Assembly (NCBI GenBank): GCA_017518735.1
Contig: JAFWTY010000008.1
Span: forward strand, 62,001 to 126,000
Length of the DNA: 64,000 nt
Reading direction: 5' to 3'
From: Lachnospiraceae bacterium
GTDB lineage: Bacteria; Bacillota; Clostridia; Lachnospirales; Lachnospiraceae
Shown: piece by piece, positions 35,436 through 43,528 of the stretch
How positions within the stretch are numbered: the first letter of the stretch is position 1
Layout: every line of letters starts with the position of its first letter
Position numbers and translations under genes: made by a program
Notes under the pieces: model-generated
The model's database searches: none
Told to the model about the DNA's origin: nothing
The model's input: only the letters and a program-made list of their open reading frames with translations

Positions 35436-35861
35436 TTAAAACAGTTTCTTTCCACAGCTTGCGCAGTGATCGCCGTAGTTTCTGAATAACGTCCTTCCGC
35501 AATACGGGCAAAAAGCTCCGCCGGAAGCAACTCCGAATACGATTGCACCGATCATTACCGCGACAAACACTCCGATCATACTAAAACCTATATACATCCC
35601 TACGCTTCCTTCGATGCCAAGGAACATTAGCGGACTGAGAAATAAAAATCCAAGATCGGCAAGTAACAGAATCGACATGATTTTTCTTTTTTTCTTGAAA
35701 TCATTCAGTCTCGCCTTTTCCCGAAGAAATGCCTGAAACTCCGCAGTCTCTCTTGCTCTTTTCATTTCTTCGAGCTGTTTCGGCGTAAACTCGGTTTTGC
35801 ACATTGGACAAACTTCCAATGTATCGCCTATCAATTCTTTACATCTCGGACACTGTTTCAC
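35436..35861 (-). CDS. membrane protein with two zinc ribbons
   Basis: 141 residues. An N-terminal CPRC/CPMC ribbon (residues 4-22) is followed by a charged helix, two membrane helices (about 60-110) and a C-terminal CPYC/CASC ribbon. The layout places both ribbons in the cytoplasm. The GTG at 35859-35861 is the best start, eight bases after AGGAGG. Function unknown. The head resembles the truncated gene at the window's left edge. It is flanked by AT-rich spacers of about 250 bases on both sides where I see no gene. Confidence 0.75.
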   Translation of the reverse strand: MKQCPRCKELIGDTLEVCPMCKTEFTPKQLEEMKRARETAEFQAFLREKARLNDFKKKRKIMSILLLADLGFLFLSPLMFLGIEGSVGMYIGFSMIGVFVAVMIGAIVFGVASGGAFCPYCGRTLFRNYGDHCASCGKKLF

Positions 35862-36092
35862 CCTAATCACCTCCTAAAACAGCCACAACCAATTGCTATA
35901 TATACATAATATGAAACATTATCGGAAAAATACATAGCATTTTCTAAAAAATAACTCTCTGTATTTATCACATCCTGCATTTACATTATGAAAAAAAATG
36001 TGTAGTTCTTGCCCCCGGTGTTGCTTTTCCGCGGCATATATGGTACGTTCCATTTATCCGGCAACAATGTTTTTGAAATCAGGGGGGATTAT

Positions 36093-37106
36093 ATGAAAGT
36101 ATTGTTTATCGGTGGTACGGGAACCATCAGTATGGCCATCACCAGACTTCTTGCCGCAAGAGGTGACGAGCTTTATTTGTTAAACCGCGGCAATCGAAAC
36201 TCCGATCTTCCGGAGAATGTTCACACCATCATTGCAGATATCGGTAATGAAGAAGAAACTGCGCAAAAACTCGAAGGCTTGACGTTCGACTGCGTGGGCG
36301 AATTCATCGGTTTTGTTCCCGAGCAGCTCCAAAGGGATTATCGTCTCTTCAAGGACAAAACCAAACAGTTCATCTACATAAGCTCCGCATCGGCTTATCA
36401 AAAACCGCCGAAGGGATACCTGATTACAGAAGAAACGCCTCTGGAAAATCCCTACTGGGAATACTCCCGCAACAAAAAAGCCTGCGAGGACTATCTCATG
36501 GAACGCTACAAAGAGGACGGCTTCCCTGTAACCATCGTTCGTCCCAGCCACACCTATGACGAAAGGAGCGTTCCCTTAGGTGTCCATGGAGATAACGGAA
36601 GCTGGCAGGTTGTAAAACGTATCATGGACGGAAAGCCCGTCATTATTCACGGAGACGGAACATCGCTTTGGACCATCACACATAACAGCGATTTTGCAAA
36701 GGCTTATGCTGGTCTCATCGGAAACGAGAAAGCAATCGGCGAAGCATTTCACATTACGACCGACGAGAGTGTCAGCTGGAATCATATTTACGAATCCATT
36801 GCCGAAGCCCTCGGCGTAACGCTGAAACCTTACTATGTATCTTCCAGGACCCTCGCGGACATAAGTGACTATGATCTGCTCGGAAGCTTGATCGGCGATA
36901 AAGCAAATTCCGTCATTTTTGATAATTCAAAGGTAAAGGCTCTGGTGCCCGATTTCAAGGCCACCGTAACGGCTAAGGAAGGCATTAAATCCACCGTGAA
37001 ATATATTCTGGATCATCCGGAGTTCCAAAAAGAAGATCCGGAATTCGACGCCTGGTGCGATAAAGTAATCGAAACCATTGAAAAAGTAAAGGAGGACATG
37101 AAATGA
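36093..37106 (+). CDS. NAD-dependent epimerase/dehydratase family protein
   Basis: 337 residues of the extended short-chain dehydrogenase fold. The dinucleotide loop is FIGGTGTISMA, and the central motif ISSASAYQKP contains the serine and tyrosine region. GGGGGG precedes the ATG at 36093. The substrate cannot be told; relatives are annotated as NAD-dependent epimerases or nucleoside-diphosphate-sugar epimerases. Its stop overlaps the start of the SDR gene (ATGA), so the two are translated together. A third gene, now destroyed, followed them. Confidence 0.88.
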   Translation: MKVLFIGGTGTISMAITRLLAARGDELYLLNRGNRNSDLPENVHTIIADIGNEEETAQKLEGLTFDCVGEFIGFVPEQLQRDYRLFKDKTKQFIYISSASAYQKPPKGYLITEETPLENPYWEYSRNKKACEDYLMERYKEDGFPVTIVRPSHTYDERSVPLGVHGDNGSWQVVKRIMDGKPVIIHGDGTSLWTITHNSDFAKAYAGLIGNEKAIGEAFHITTDESVSWNHIYESIAEALGVTLKPYYVSSRTLADISDYDLLGSLIGDKANSVIFDNSKVKALVPDFKATVTAKEGIKSTVKYILDHPEFQKEDPEFDAWCDKVIETIEKVKEDMK

Positions 37107-37864
37107 TAGACGTTAAAGGACGCTGGGCACTGGTTACAGGTGCAGCAAGAGGAATCGGATACGGGGCAGCCATCTTTATGGCAAAGCAAGGCTGCAACCT
37201 TGTATTGCAGGGAAGAACAAAAGAACACTGTGAAAAAGTTCTGGCAGACGTAAAAGCACTCGGTGTGGAAGCTCATGTGGTAAGTGCCGAATTCTCCGAC
37301 CTGGCTCAGGTAGAAGCCATGTTGCAGGAAATCGATGCACTCGGTGTGGACATCGACATCGTTTTAAACAACGCCGGACTTCAGATCGCATACAGAACCG
37401 AATACCTGTTAACACCCGCAAGCGACTATGAAGTAAGCTTTAAGATCAACACCATCGCTCCGATGATGATCGTTTATCACTTCCTTCCCCTCATGGAAAA
37501 AAGAGGCTTCGGAAGAATCGTCAACACCACGAGCGGCATCTGTCTGGAACCGGAACAGGCCGGCTACAGCGCAAGCAAGGCCGCTCTCGATAAAGTCACC
37601 ATGGACATTGCCTCCAAATACAACGGAACCGATGTCTGCATCAACTTAACCGATCCCGGCTGGTGCCGTACCGATCTCGGCGGTCCGAAGGCTCCCAACG
37701 CTCCGGAAAGTTCTCTTCCCGGCGTTATCGTAGGCGCTTTCATCGATGACAAGAGATCCGGCAGATGTTTCTGTGCCTCCGACTTCTATGACTTATCCTT
37801 AGAAGATGCGGTAAAAACAGCAGAAAAAGACATCCCCATTTACAGCGGAACCATCGGCTTATAA
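37103..37864 (+). CDS. SDR-family oxidoreductase
   Basis: 253 residues of the classical short-chain dehydrogenase type. The NAD(P) loop is TGAARGIG (12-19), NNAG follows at about 91, and the catalytic YSASK sits at about 154 with a preceding Ser (NTTSG). The tail lacks a cofactor-specific signature I can use. The start overlaps the epimerase stop. The two enzymes, together with the lost iron-type alcohol dehydrogenase downstream, suggest a small carbohydrate or alcohol pathway, by inference. Confidence 0.9.
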   Translation: MIDVKGRWALVTGAARGIGYGAAIFMAKQGCNLVLQGRTKEHCEKVLADVKALGVEAHVVSAEFSDLAQVEAMLQEIDALGVDIDIVLNNAGLQIAYRTEYLLTPASDYEVSFKINTIAPMMIVYHFLPLMEKRGFGRIVNTTSGICLEPEQAGYSASKAALDKVTMDIASKYNGTDVCINLTDPGWCRTDLGGPKAPNAPESSLPGVIVGAFIDDKRSGRCFCASDFYDLSLEDAVKTAEKDIPIYSGTIGL

Positions 37865-37879
37865 GAAACGGAGAATGCT

Positions 37880-38033
37880 ATGAATAATTTTAACTTTTAC
37901 AGCCCTACGGAATTTGTATTCGGAAAAGGTAGAGAAGTTCAGCTTAGGTGACGGACGCACCGGCGGATTCGTTGCTCTTTCTTCCGAAGATATCGCAGCC
38001 ATCTACAGAATTGCCGCAAACGCAAAACTGTAA
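37880..38033 (+). pseudogene. iron-containing alcohol dehydrogenase reduced to its two ends
   Basis: From the ATG at 37880 the sequence encodes MNNFNFYSPTEFVFGKGRE, the standard N-terminus of NADH-dependent butanol/iron alcohol dehydrogenases, and stops after 23 codons. In another frame, the next bases encode SLGDGRTGGFVALSSEDIA and IYRIAANAKL, the standard C-terminus of the same family, ending in TAA at 38031-38033. The roughly 330 codons between are gone and the join is out of frame. A single internal deletion explains it. The gene follows the SDR gene by 15 bases, as the last gene of that operon, and its terminator remains in place. Confidence 0.85.
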
Positions 38034-38053
38034 TTGTAATTACCCACAAAACT

Positions 38054-38093
38054 TTAAGAGGTTATTCTTTGAAAGAATAACCTCTTTATTTTT
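38054..38093 (+). terminator. terminator of the epimerase-SDR operon
   Basis: AAGAGGTTATTCTT (38056-38069) pairs perfectly with AAGAATAACCTCTT (38073-38086), with a T-rich tail. Confidence 0.92.
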
Positions 38094-38183
38094 CACTATT
38101 TGCCGTGTTCCCCTTTTCTTCATCGCGGTATTATAGTTATAGAGAAAGTTGGATTTGATTCTGTTGCGAAAGGAGGGACGAAT

Positions 38184-38465
38184 ATGGAAAATCATGAAGA
38201 ATTATGGATGCAGTATATGAAACTAAGAACCGAAAACTCCAGAGATTTTTTTAACAAAACAGGCTTCGTATTCGGAGCCGGAATCGGACCGGGTGCCACA
38301 ATGATTGCAAACCCTATGTTCGGAATGATGATGGCTTCCACGATGACCGGCGTATATGATTGCCGGACCCTGGTAGCTCCCGTCCCGACCGTAACGGATA
38401 ATGCCGCACCGAAGTATCCGAACCTGATGTTGAATCTCTGGGACATGGCACTTAACAAACAGTAA
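38184..38465 (+). CDS. hypothetical protein (93 aa)
   Basis: A short protein with a charged helical head (MENHEELWMQYMKLRTENSR), a Gly/Met-rich middle (GAGIGPGATMIANPMFGMMM) that could be membrane-associated, and a tail containing PVPTVTDNAAPKYPNLML. AGGAGG lies eight bases ahead of the ATG at 38184, and a terminator follows, so it is very likely a real gene. I do not recognise a family. It stands alone between the destroyed alcohol dehydrogenase and the truncated cyclase. Confidence 0.7.
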   Translation: MENHEELWMQYMKLRTENSRDFFNKTGFVFGAGIGPGATMIANPMFGMMMASTMTGVYDCRTLVAPVPTVTDNAAPKYPNLMLNLWDMALNKQ

Positions 38466-38467
38466 CG

Positions 38468-38495
38468 AAAAAGGGCTGAATCATCAGCCCTTTTT
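38468..38495. terminator. bidirectional terminator
   Basis: AAAAAGGGCTGA (38468-38479) pairs with TCAGCCCTTTTT (38484-38495), with A- and T-runs built into the stem. It serves both the small gene at 38184 and the leftward remnant at 38505. Confidence 0.9.
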
Positions 38496-38504
38496 GTTAT
38501 CTCT

Positions 38505-38993
38505 TTATTCTTCTTTTTTCTTAAACGGAGTATTGTTTCGTTTGAATTGATTCTTTTCTTCGTACATGTATTTATCCGCACGCTTGAAGACAAATTCCGC
38601 AGTATGATCTTCCGATGCATATTCCGCATTTACATCGCCCAGCGCAACAATATAGATGTATTTGATGTCTTTCATATTGTGCTGGAAACGAATCATATCT
38701 TCGCGTTGTGCCACATAACGCTCCCAGAGTCCTTTTTCCTTGAGGTATTCGACTACGGCGGAATCGTCATCGATTTCCTCCGCATGGTTACGAATCTCCT
38801 GGTATTCGTCAGACTCCGCAACTTCGCGAATCTCCTTTAAAAGCTCCGCATCAACATAATTGGCATAGGTAATGGCACAATCTTCCGTCAGATGTTTATA
38901 GTAATTATCAATCTGTTTTACGTTGATAATAAAGCCAAGCGCACAAACGCTGGCAACGGAAAACAGAACCGTGCCGACCACAAAGATATACAT
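38505..38993 (-). pseudogene. diguanylate cyclase remnant: sensor part joined to the last GGDEF helix
   Basis: The 162-codon frame starts with a membrane helix and an extracytoplasmic sensor segment (to about residue 118, DIKYIYIVALGD). It then jumps to EDHTAEFVFKRADKYMYEEK, the helix that ends GGDEF domains. The second membrane helix and the whole GGDEF catalytic core are missing, so no cyclase activity is possible. The join is in frame. The ATG has no ribosome site, and coding-like codons (KKKARFTLDLK) continue upstream without a start codon, a second sign of decay. I identify the GGDEF tail by its FKRADKxMYxxK pattern. Confidence 0.75.
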
Positions 38994-39104
38994 TTTGAGA
39001 TCAAGAGTAAACCTGGCTTTTTTCTTTATACGGTTTTTCTCCCAAAATCAACAGCGGATACATCTTTATTATAACGTATCCGGGAAACGATTTACAGCAA
39101 ATTA

Positions 39105-40307
39105 TTACTTCTCTTCCACCACCTGAAATACGTAGAATTTTAAATAATATCCGGAGTCTGCATCCCAAAGAATCGGATGGTCCGGACCCTGCGTGGCAAA
39201 TTCCACCTGACGAAGACGCTTGTGCGCACCGCGGGCGGCTTCATGAATCGTTTTGGCAAAAAGCTCCGGATCCATGAAGTGCGAACAGGAACAGGTACAA
39301 AGATATCCGCCGTTTTCCACGAGTTTCAGTCCGCGGATGTTGATTTCACGATATCCTTTCACTGCCTGTTTGATTGAATTTCGAGACTTTGTAAACGCGG
39401 GAGGATCGAGAATGACCACATCGAATTTTTCTCCCTTGGCTTCAAGACCCGGCAAAAATTCAAAAACGTCCGCACACTCAAAAACCACCCTGTCTTCCAA
39501 ATGATTCAGTTTTGCATTCTCGGCAGCCTGGTCCACGGCAATCTGCGAAGCATCCACGCCGATGACGGACACAGCTCCCGCCACTCCGGCATTTAACGCA
39601 AAAGAACCGGTATGTGTAAAGCAGTCCAGTACGCGCTTTCCTTTGCAGATTTTGTGAATACGCGCACGGTTATTTTTCTGATCGAGGAAAAATCCGGTCT
39701 TCTGACCGTCTTTTACATCAACATAGTAATGTACGCCGTTTTCTATGATCTCAACATTGGTATCGAACGGATCGCTTAGGAAACCCTTCGCCGGTTCCAT
39801 TCCTTCTTTTTCACGTACCTTTGCATCGCTTCTTTCGTAGACACCGCGAATCGTAATTCCATCCTCGGCCAGAACTTCCTTCAAGGCCTCGATGATGGTC
39901 ATTTTCCACCTATCGATTCCGAGCGCAAGCGACTCCACAACCAGAACATCCGAAAACTTATCGATGACAATACCGGGCAGAAAATCCGCTTCTCCGAAGA
40001 TGACGCGACAGCTCGAGGTATCGATAACATCCTTTCGATACTTCCATGCATCCCTGACCCGTTCCTTGAAAAACGCTTCATCGATGACGGCATCCTTCTT
40101 CCTCGAAAGCATACGCACGGTAATTTTGGATTTCGTATTGATAAACCCGAAGCCCATCGCAAATCCGTCAAAATCCTGTACTGCCACCACGTCGCCGTTT
40201 TCAAATGCTCCGTCGATTTTGTCGATCTCGTTATCGTAGATCCAGGCTCCGCCAGCCTTAATTGTGCGGCCCTCGCCCTTTTTTAAAATGACTGTTGCCA
40301 AATTCAT
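39105..40307 (-). CDS. class I rRNA methyltransferase, RlmI-like (PUA + SAM domain)
   Basis: 400 residues. A PUA domain (1-75, WIYDNEIDKI) precedes an EEHEE linker domain and a Rossmann methyltransferase (KRVLDCFTHTGSFALNAG). The catalytic-site motif is ILDPPAFTKS. RlmI of E. coli makes m5C1962 in 23S rRNA; similar proteins in Firmicutes are presumed to act likewise. Its ATG overlaps the HAD stop as ATGA, with GGAGGA just upstream inside the HAD gene. Confidence 0.92.
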   Translation of the reverse strand: MNLATVILKKGEGRTIKAGGAWIYDNEIDKIDGAFENGDVVAVQDFDGFAMGFGFINTKSKITVRMLSRKKDAVIDEAFFKERVRDAWKYRKDVIDTSSCRVIFGEADFLPGIVIDKFSDVLVVESLALGIDRWKMTIIEALKEVLAEDGITIRGVYERSDAKVREKEGMEPAKGFLSDPFDTNVEIIENGVHYYVDVKDGQKTGFFLDQKNNRARIHKICKGKRVLDCFTHTGSFALNAGVAGAVSVIGVDASQIAVDQAAENAKLNHLEDRVVFECADVFEFLPGLEAKGEKFDVVILDPPAFTKSRNSIKQAVKGYREINIRGLKLVENGGYLCTCSCSHFMDPELFAKTIHEAARGAHKRLRQVEFATQGPDHPILWDADSGYYLKFYVFQVVEEK

Positions 40308-40969
40308 GATTCCTCCAACTGTGAAAAGAAGTCGCGTACTTCATCCAGATCTTTCATTACCTTAAAACTCTTGCCCCTGATTTCTTCGTCCGGCTGCAGA
40401 ATATCCGGCACCATAAGGGCCTTTGCTCCGGCCGAATAAGCGGCTCGGATACCGTTGAATGAATCCTCGATGATGAAGACATCCTCCGGCTTTTCTCCGA
40501 TTTTGTCGCATGCAACGAGAAAAATCTCCGGATCAGGCTTGGAATGACTCACCATGTCTCCGCAGATTAATTCGTCAAAAAACTGATATATTCCGGCGCC
40601 CTTTAGCATACGCTCCGCGTTGGCTCTTGCAGTGGAAGTCGCAAGTGCTACCTTGGCACCGTTTTCTTTTAAATAGGACAGGAGGTTGTTCACGCCCTTT
40701 TTCATCGGGCATCTTCCGTCCCCGTACTTTTCCTGAAATTCCGCGCTTACTTCGCGAATATAGGAATCATAATCAAAACCAAGATGTCCGTAGGCATCCT
40801 GCATGATCTTCTTCGTCTCTCTGCTGTTTGTACCGATGCACCGGTACATAATCTCCGAACCGCCGGGAAAGCCATGCCGCATAGCATAGCCTTCCCAAAG
40901 TTCTATATAAATTCTCTCCGTATCGAAGAGAATACCGTCCATATCAAAAACTACCGCGGCTTTCTTCAT
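40304..40969 (-). CDS. HAD phosphatase, beta-phosphoglucomutase-like
   Basis: 221 residues. Motif I FDMDGILFDTE is complete, with both catalytic Asp. The cap domain, motif II (ATSTARANAE), and motif IV FIIEDSFNGIRAAYSAG are present. Proteins of this subfamily are sugar-phosphate phosphatases or phosphoglucomutases; the substrate is open. GGAGGG precedes the ATG. A TATAAT about 20-30 bases upstream on the minus strand lacks a good -35 partner. It is coupled to the RNA methyltransferase gene. Confidence 0.88.
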   Translation of the reverse strand: MKKAAVVFDMDGILFDTERIYIELWEGYAMRHGFPGGSEIMYRCIGTNSRETKKIMQDAYGHLGFDYDSYIREVSAEFQEKYGDGRCPMKKGVNNLLSYLKENGAKVALATSTARANAERMLKGAGIYQFFDELICGDMVSHSKPDPEIFLVACDKIGEKPEDVFIIEDSFNGIRAAYSAGAKALMVPDILQPDEEIRGKSFKVMKDLDEVRDFFSQLEES

Positions 40970-41045
40970 GCTGCCCTCCGTTATAATAACCTTCTTCTAT
41001 TATAACCTTAGGCAGTCATTTTTTGCATTAGTTTTTCCTTCCGGC

Positions 41046-41288
41046 TTATGATTCCGCCGCTTCCTCTCCTCCGCCTTCGGCGCTCGGATCGTACTCGAGG
41101 ATGTCTCCCGGCTGGCAGGATAGGGCATCACAGATTGCCTCGAGGGTGGAAAAGCGAATCGCGCTGATCCTGCCGTTTTTCATTTTTGATAAGTTTACAT
41201 TGGTTACTCCAACCTTTTCCGCGAGGTCGTTCAGGGACATTTTCCGGTCCGCCATCATGCGGTCAAGGCGTAATATAATCTTTCCCAT
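41046..41288 (-). CDS. Xre-type regulator paired with DUF2975
   Basis: 80 residues. The helix-turn-helix lies at about 17-40 (SLNDLAEKVGVTNVNLSKMKNG), followed by the conserved LEAICDALSCQPGDILEY that closes this YozG-like family. An acidic, Gly/Glu-rich tail ends it. It follows the DUF2975 membrane-protein gene by ten bases. This pair occurs throughout the Firmicutes and is thought to act as a membrane-linked regulatory unit; the signal is unknown. Confidence 0.9.
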   Translation of the reverse strand: MGKIILRLDRMMADRKMSLNDLAEKVGVTNVNLSKMKNGRISAIRFSTLEAICDALSCQPGDILEYDPSAEGGGEEAAES

Positions 41289-41298
41289 AGGCGCCTCC

Positions 41299-41931
41299 TT
41301 ATAATGTCTCGTCTGCCTGCGTCTGCAGCGTAATACCGTAATCCATGATTGCGTAGATGCACCAGGTGAGCAGTCCGCCGATAGCTCCGATTCCGAGGCC
41401 GCTTGTCATGGCAAGACCTGCGCTTAATACAATTCCTGTCACCATCACTCTCTTTGCAACTTTCTTCGTAAACGGCGTTTCCTCTTTTTCAATCAGTTCA
41501 AAGGTCTTTGAAATCAGATGGAAAACGACCGCAAAAATCGCAACCGCTACGGCAATGAATAATAAGTAGCATCCGAATACCAGACATACGGGATATTTGT
41601 CTGCATACTCCTGAACCGCCGCATTGGAGCTTTGAATATTAATGCTCTCCAAAAACTTAAGGAAGGAGGGATCCGACATTTCCACATGTGTGGATTCCGC
41701 ACTCAGCACCTTTACGGTAATACCGGTCTTTACATCTCCGTTTGCTTCCGCCTGCTCTACTGCACCATGAAACTCTTTTTCAAAATTCTTTGCATTTGTA
41801 AGAAAAACAATTCCGGTTACCAGTGCGATCATGGATGCCACGATACCGATGATATTTACTATATGAGTCACGATGCGAATGATTTTACAGCTTCTTTTTA
41901 CTCTTGAAATTTTTACACTTTCTTCACTCAT
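41299..41931 (-). CDS. DUF2975 membrane protein
   Basis: 210 residues with four membrane helices. After an N-terminal basic stretch (SRVKRSCKIIR) come helix one and an extracytoplasmic loop of about 85 residues, followed by three helices near the C-terminus, one ending with FHLISKTFELIEKEETPF. This arrangement is DUF2975. The ATG at 41929-41931 has AGGAGA ahead of it. The strong promoter at 42020-42048 leaves an 80-base leader holding GCAAG/CTTGC, a small inverted repeat that could be an operator. The Xre regulator downstream is its usual partner. Confidence 0.88.
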   Translation of the reverse strand: MSEESVKISRVKRSCKIIRIVTHIVNIIGIVASMIALVTGIVFLTNAKNFEKEFHGAVEQAEANGDVKTGITVKVLSAESTHVEMSDPSFLKFLESINIQSSNAAVQEYADKYPVCLVFGCYLLFIAVAVAIFAVVFHLISKTFELIEKEETPFTKKVAKRVMVTGIVLSAGLAMTSGLGIGAIGGLLTWCIYAIMDYGITLQTQADETL

Positions 41932-42019
41932 AATGATTCTCCTGTTTATCTCATTTTTTGTAATTGTCTGTTTTCTTTTCCAAAAATCAATTGGGCCCTG
42001 CAAGCGTCCTTGCAAGTTT

Positions 42020-42048
42020 AAAATAACACCGCGATTTATCTTTGTCAA
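42020..42048 (-). promoter_or_regulatory. promoter of the DUF2975-Xre pair
   Basis: On the minus strand perfect TTGACA (42043-42048), 17-base spacer, TATTTT (42020-42025). Confidence 0.87.
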
Positions 42049-42134
42049 CAACTTTTTATCGTTTTTCGATAATTTTTTATTATTTTATGATTTCATGAAT
42101 GTATATTAGTCCTGTCAAATGCACATAAGCACAT

Positions 42135-42163
42135 AAGAAAAGGGACAGCCGTTTGGCTGCCCC
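42135..42163 (-). terminator. terminator of the three-gene membrane-protein operon
   Basis: GGGACAGCC (42142-42150) pairs with GGCTGCCCC (42155-42163), followed on the minus strand by TTTTCTT. Confidence 0.85.
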
Positions 42164-42195
42164 TGCTGTAATCTCTTATTAAATTGAGCTTCCGT

Positions 42196-42897
42196 TTACC
42201 ACCAGGAGGACATGGAGTTCATCTGTCTGGTAAGGGAATCCGCATATTCAACGATTCTGACGATCCCGGTAATACATAAGATCGTTCCCACAACGCCAAG
42301 TACAAGTCCGGCAAGACCGAAGATAAATCCAATCTTTACTTTTCCGGTAATTACCTGTGCGGTACGATATACTTTTCCGCGAAGTGCAAGTGCTACGATA
42401 CCGGTCGGAATTGACATGATTCCAAAAATAATACCCCAGATGGCACCCGATAATTCAGATTTCAACTGTGCCTCCAACGTGTAAGCTCTGGATATCAGAT
42501 CCCAAATGCTGGAGTTGGTCAGTCTGCTTGCTTCGCTTGAAATCACAATACCGCAGATCAGTGCAATCACACCGCCCACACCGGAAATAATACCGCAAAT
42601 CAAACTTGCGATTTCTTTTCCGGGACAGGACGTACCGGCATTGCTGTTACCATAGCTTTGATTCTGCGCATATCCATTCTGTGCGTAATTGTTCTGTACG
42701 TAATTATTCTGCGCATAGTTGTTCTGTGCATAACCATAAGCATTATTGGCATCATACGCCTGGTTGTATCCCTGGTTCACCGCAGGCTGCTGATAATAGT
42801 TCTGCTGTGCTGCGGGCTGGGCATACCCCTGCATACCCATATCCTGCTGATTGGGCATGTAGCCCTGCTGATTCTGGTAAAAATTGTTTTGATCCAT
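42196..42897 (-). CDS. DUF4190-like membrane protein with Asn/Gln/Tyr repeat tail
   Basis: 233 residues. The first ~105 are low-complexity, with five or more near-copies of YAQNN (YAQNNYAQNNYVQNNYAQN). The rest has four hydrophobic segments with glycine zippers (IASLICGIISGVGGVIALICG; GIIFGIMSIPTGIVALALRG), the form of DUF4190. AAGGGG precedes the ATG at 42895-42897. It is the last of three similar tandem genes. Function unknown; the tail should be cytoplasmic and disordered. Confidence 0.75.
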   Translation of the reverse strand: MDQNNFYQNQQGYMPNQQDMGMQGYAQPAAQQNYYQQPAVNQGYNQAYDANNAYGYAQNNYAQNNYVQNNYAQNGYAQNQSYGNSNAGTSCPGKEIASLICGIISGVGGVIALICGIVISSEASRLTNSSIWDLISRAYTLEAQLKSELSGAIWGIIFGIMSIPTGIVALALRGKVYRTAQVITGKVKIGFIFGLAGLVLGVVGTILCITGIVRIVEYADSLTRQMNSMSSWW

Positions 42898-42919
42898 TTT
42901 TGATTCCCCTTTTAAAATA

Positions 42920-43468
42920 TTAGAGCAACGCTGCAAGTACGGAAATTCCGATAATGTTAAGTACCGCGCAAACACCGGATGAAATCAGACCAATCAAACC
43001 GAGAATTCCGCCGACTTTGATTTTTCCTGCAATTACACCGGTTGCATTGTAAATCTGATTCTTTAATACAAGCGCAACGATACCGAATGCGATACCCATT
43101 GAAGAAAGAATCAGTCCCCATACACCTGATGCGATTACGCCTTCAACGATTGAAGCGTAGCTGTAATAATATGCATAAACCGAATGGCTTCCTGCCCATG
43201 ACAGTGCATACATGGAAAGGGAAAATCCAATTAACGCACAGGCAAGAGCACTGATACCCATTACCATACCCGTGATTTCTTTTCCCTTATGGCTGCCGGC
43301 ACGCGGTGCTGCATAAGCCTGCTGCGGATAAGCAGCATTGTATCCGTTATATCCCGGTGCCTGGTTATAACCGGGCTGCTGATTGTATCCGTATCCCTGC
43401 GGAACACCTGCGGGAGGATAAATTCCCTGTTGCTGATAATTCTGATAACCGTTGTATCTTCCATCCAT
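42920..43468 (-). CDS. DUF4190-like membrane protein with Tyr/Gly/Pro/Gln tail
   Basis: 182 residues. Residues 1-60 are rich in Y, G, N, P and Q (PQGYGYNQQPGYNQAPGYNG), followed by four hydrophobic segments with the GMVMGISALAC and GLILSSMGIAFGIVALVLK pattern shared with the neighbour at 42196. The ATG at 43466-43468 has GGAGG eight bases upstream. It is the middle gene of the operon; the two genes look like divergent duplicates whose membrane parts are better conserved than their tails. Confidence 0.75.
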   Translation of the reverse strand: MDGRYNGYQNYQQQGIYPPAGVPQGYGYNQQPGYNQAPGYNGYNAAYPQQAYAAPRAGSHKGKEITGMVMGISALACALIGFSLSMYALSWAGSHSVYAYYYSYASIVEGVIASGVWGLILSSMGIAFGIVALVLKNQIYNATGVIAGKIKVGGILGLIGLISSGVCAVLNIIGISVLAALL

Positions 43469-43528
43469 ATCCAATTCCTCCGTTTCCTTTTATTCGGAAT
43501 AATTATTTATTTATGAATCTTAAGTTCC

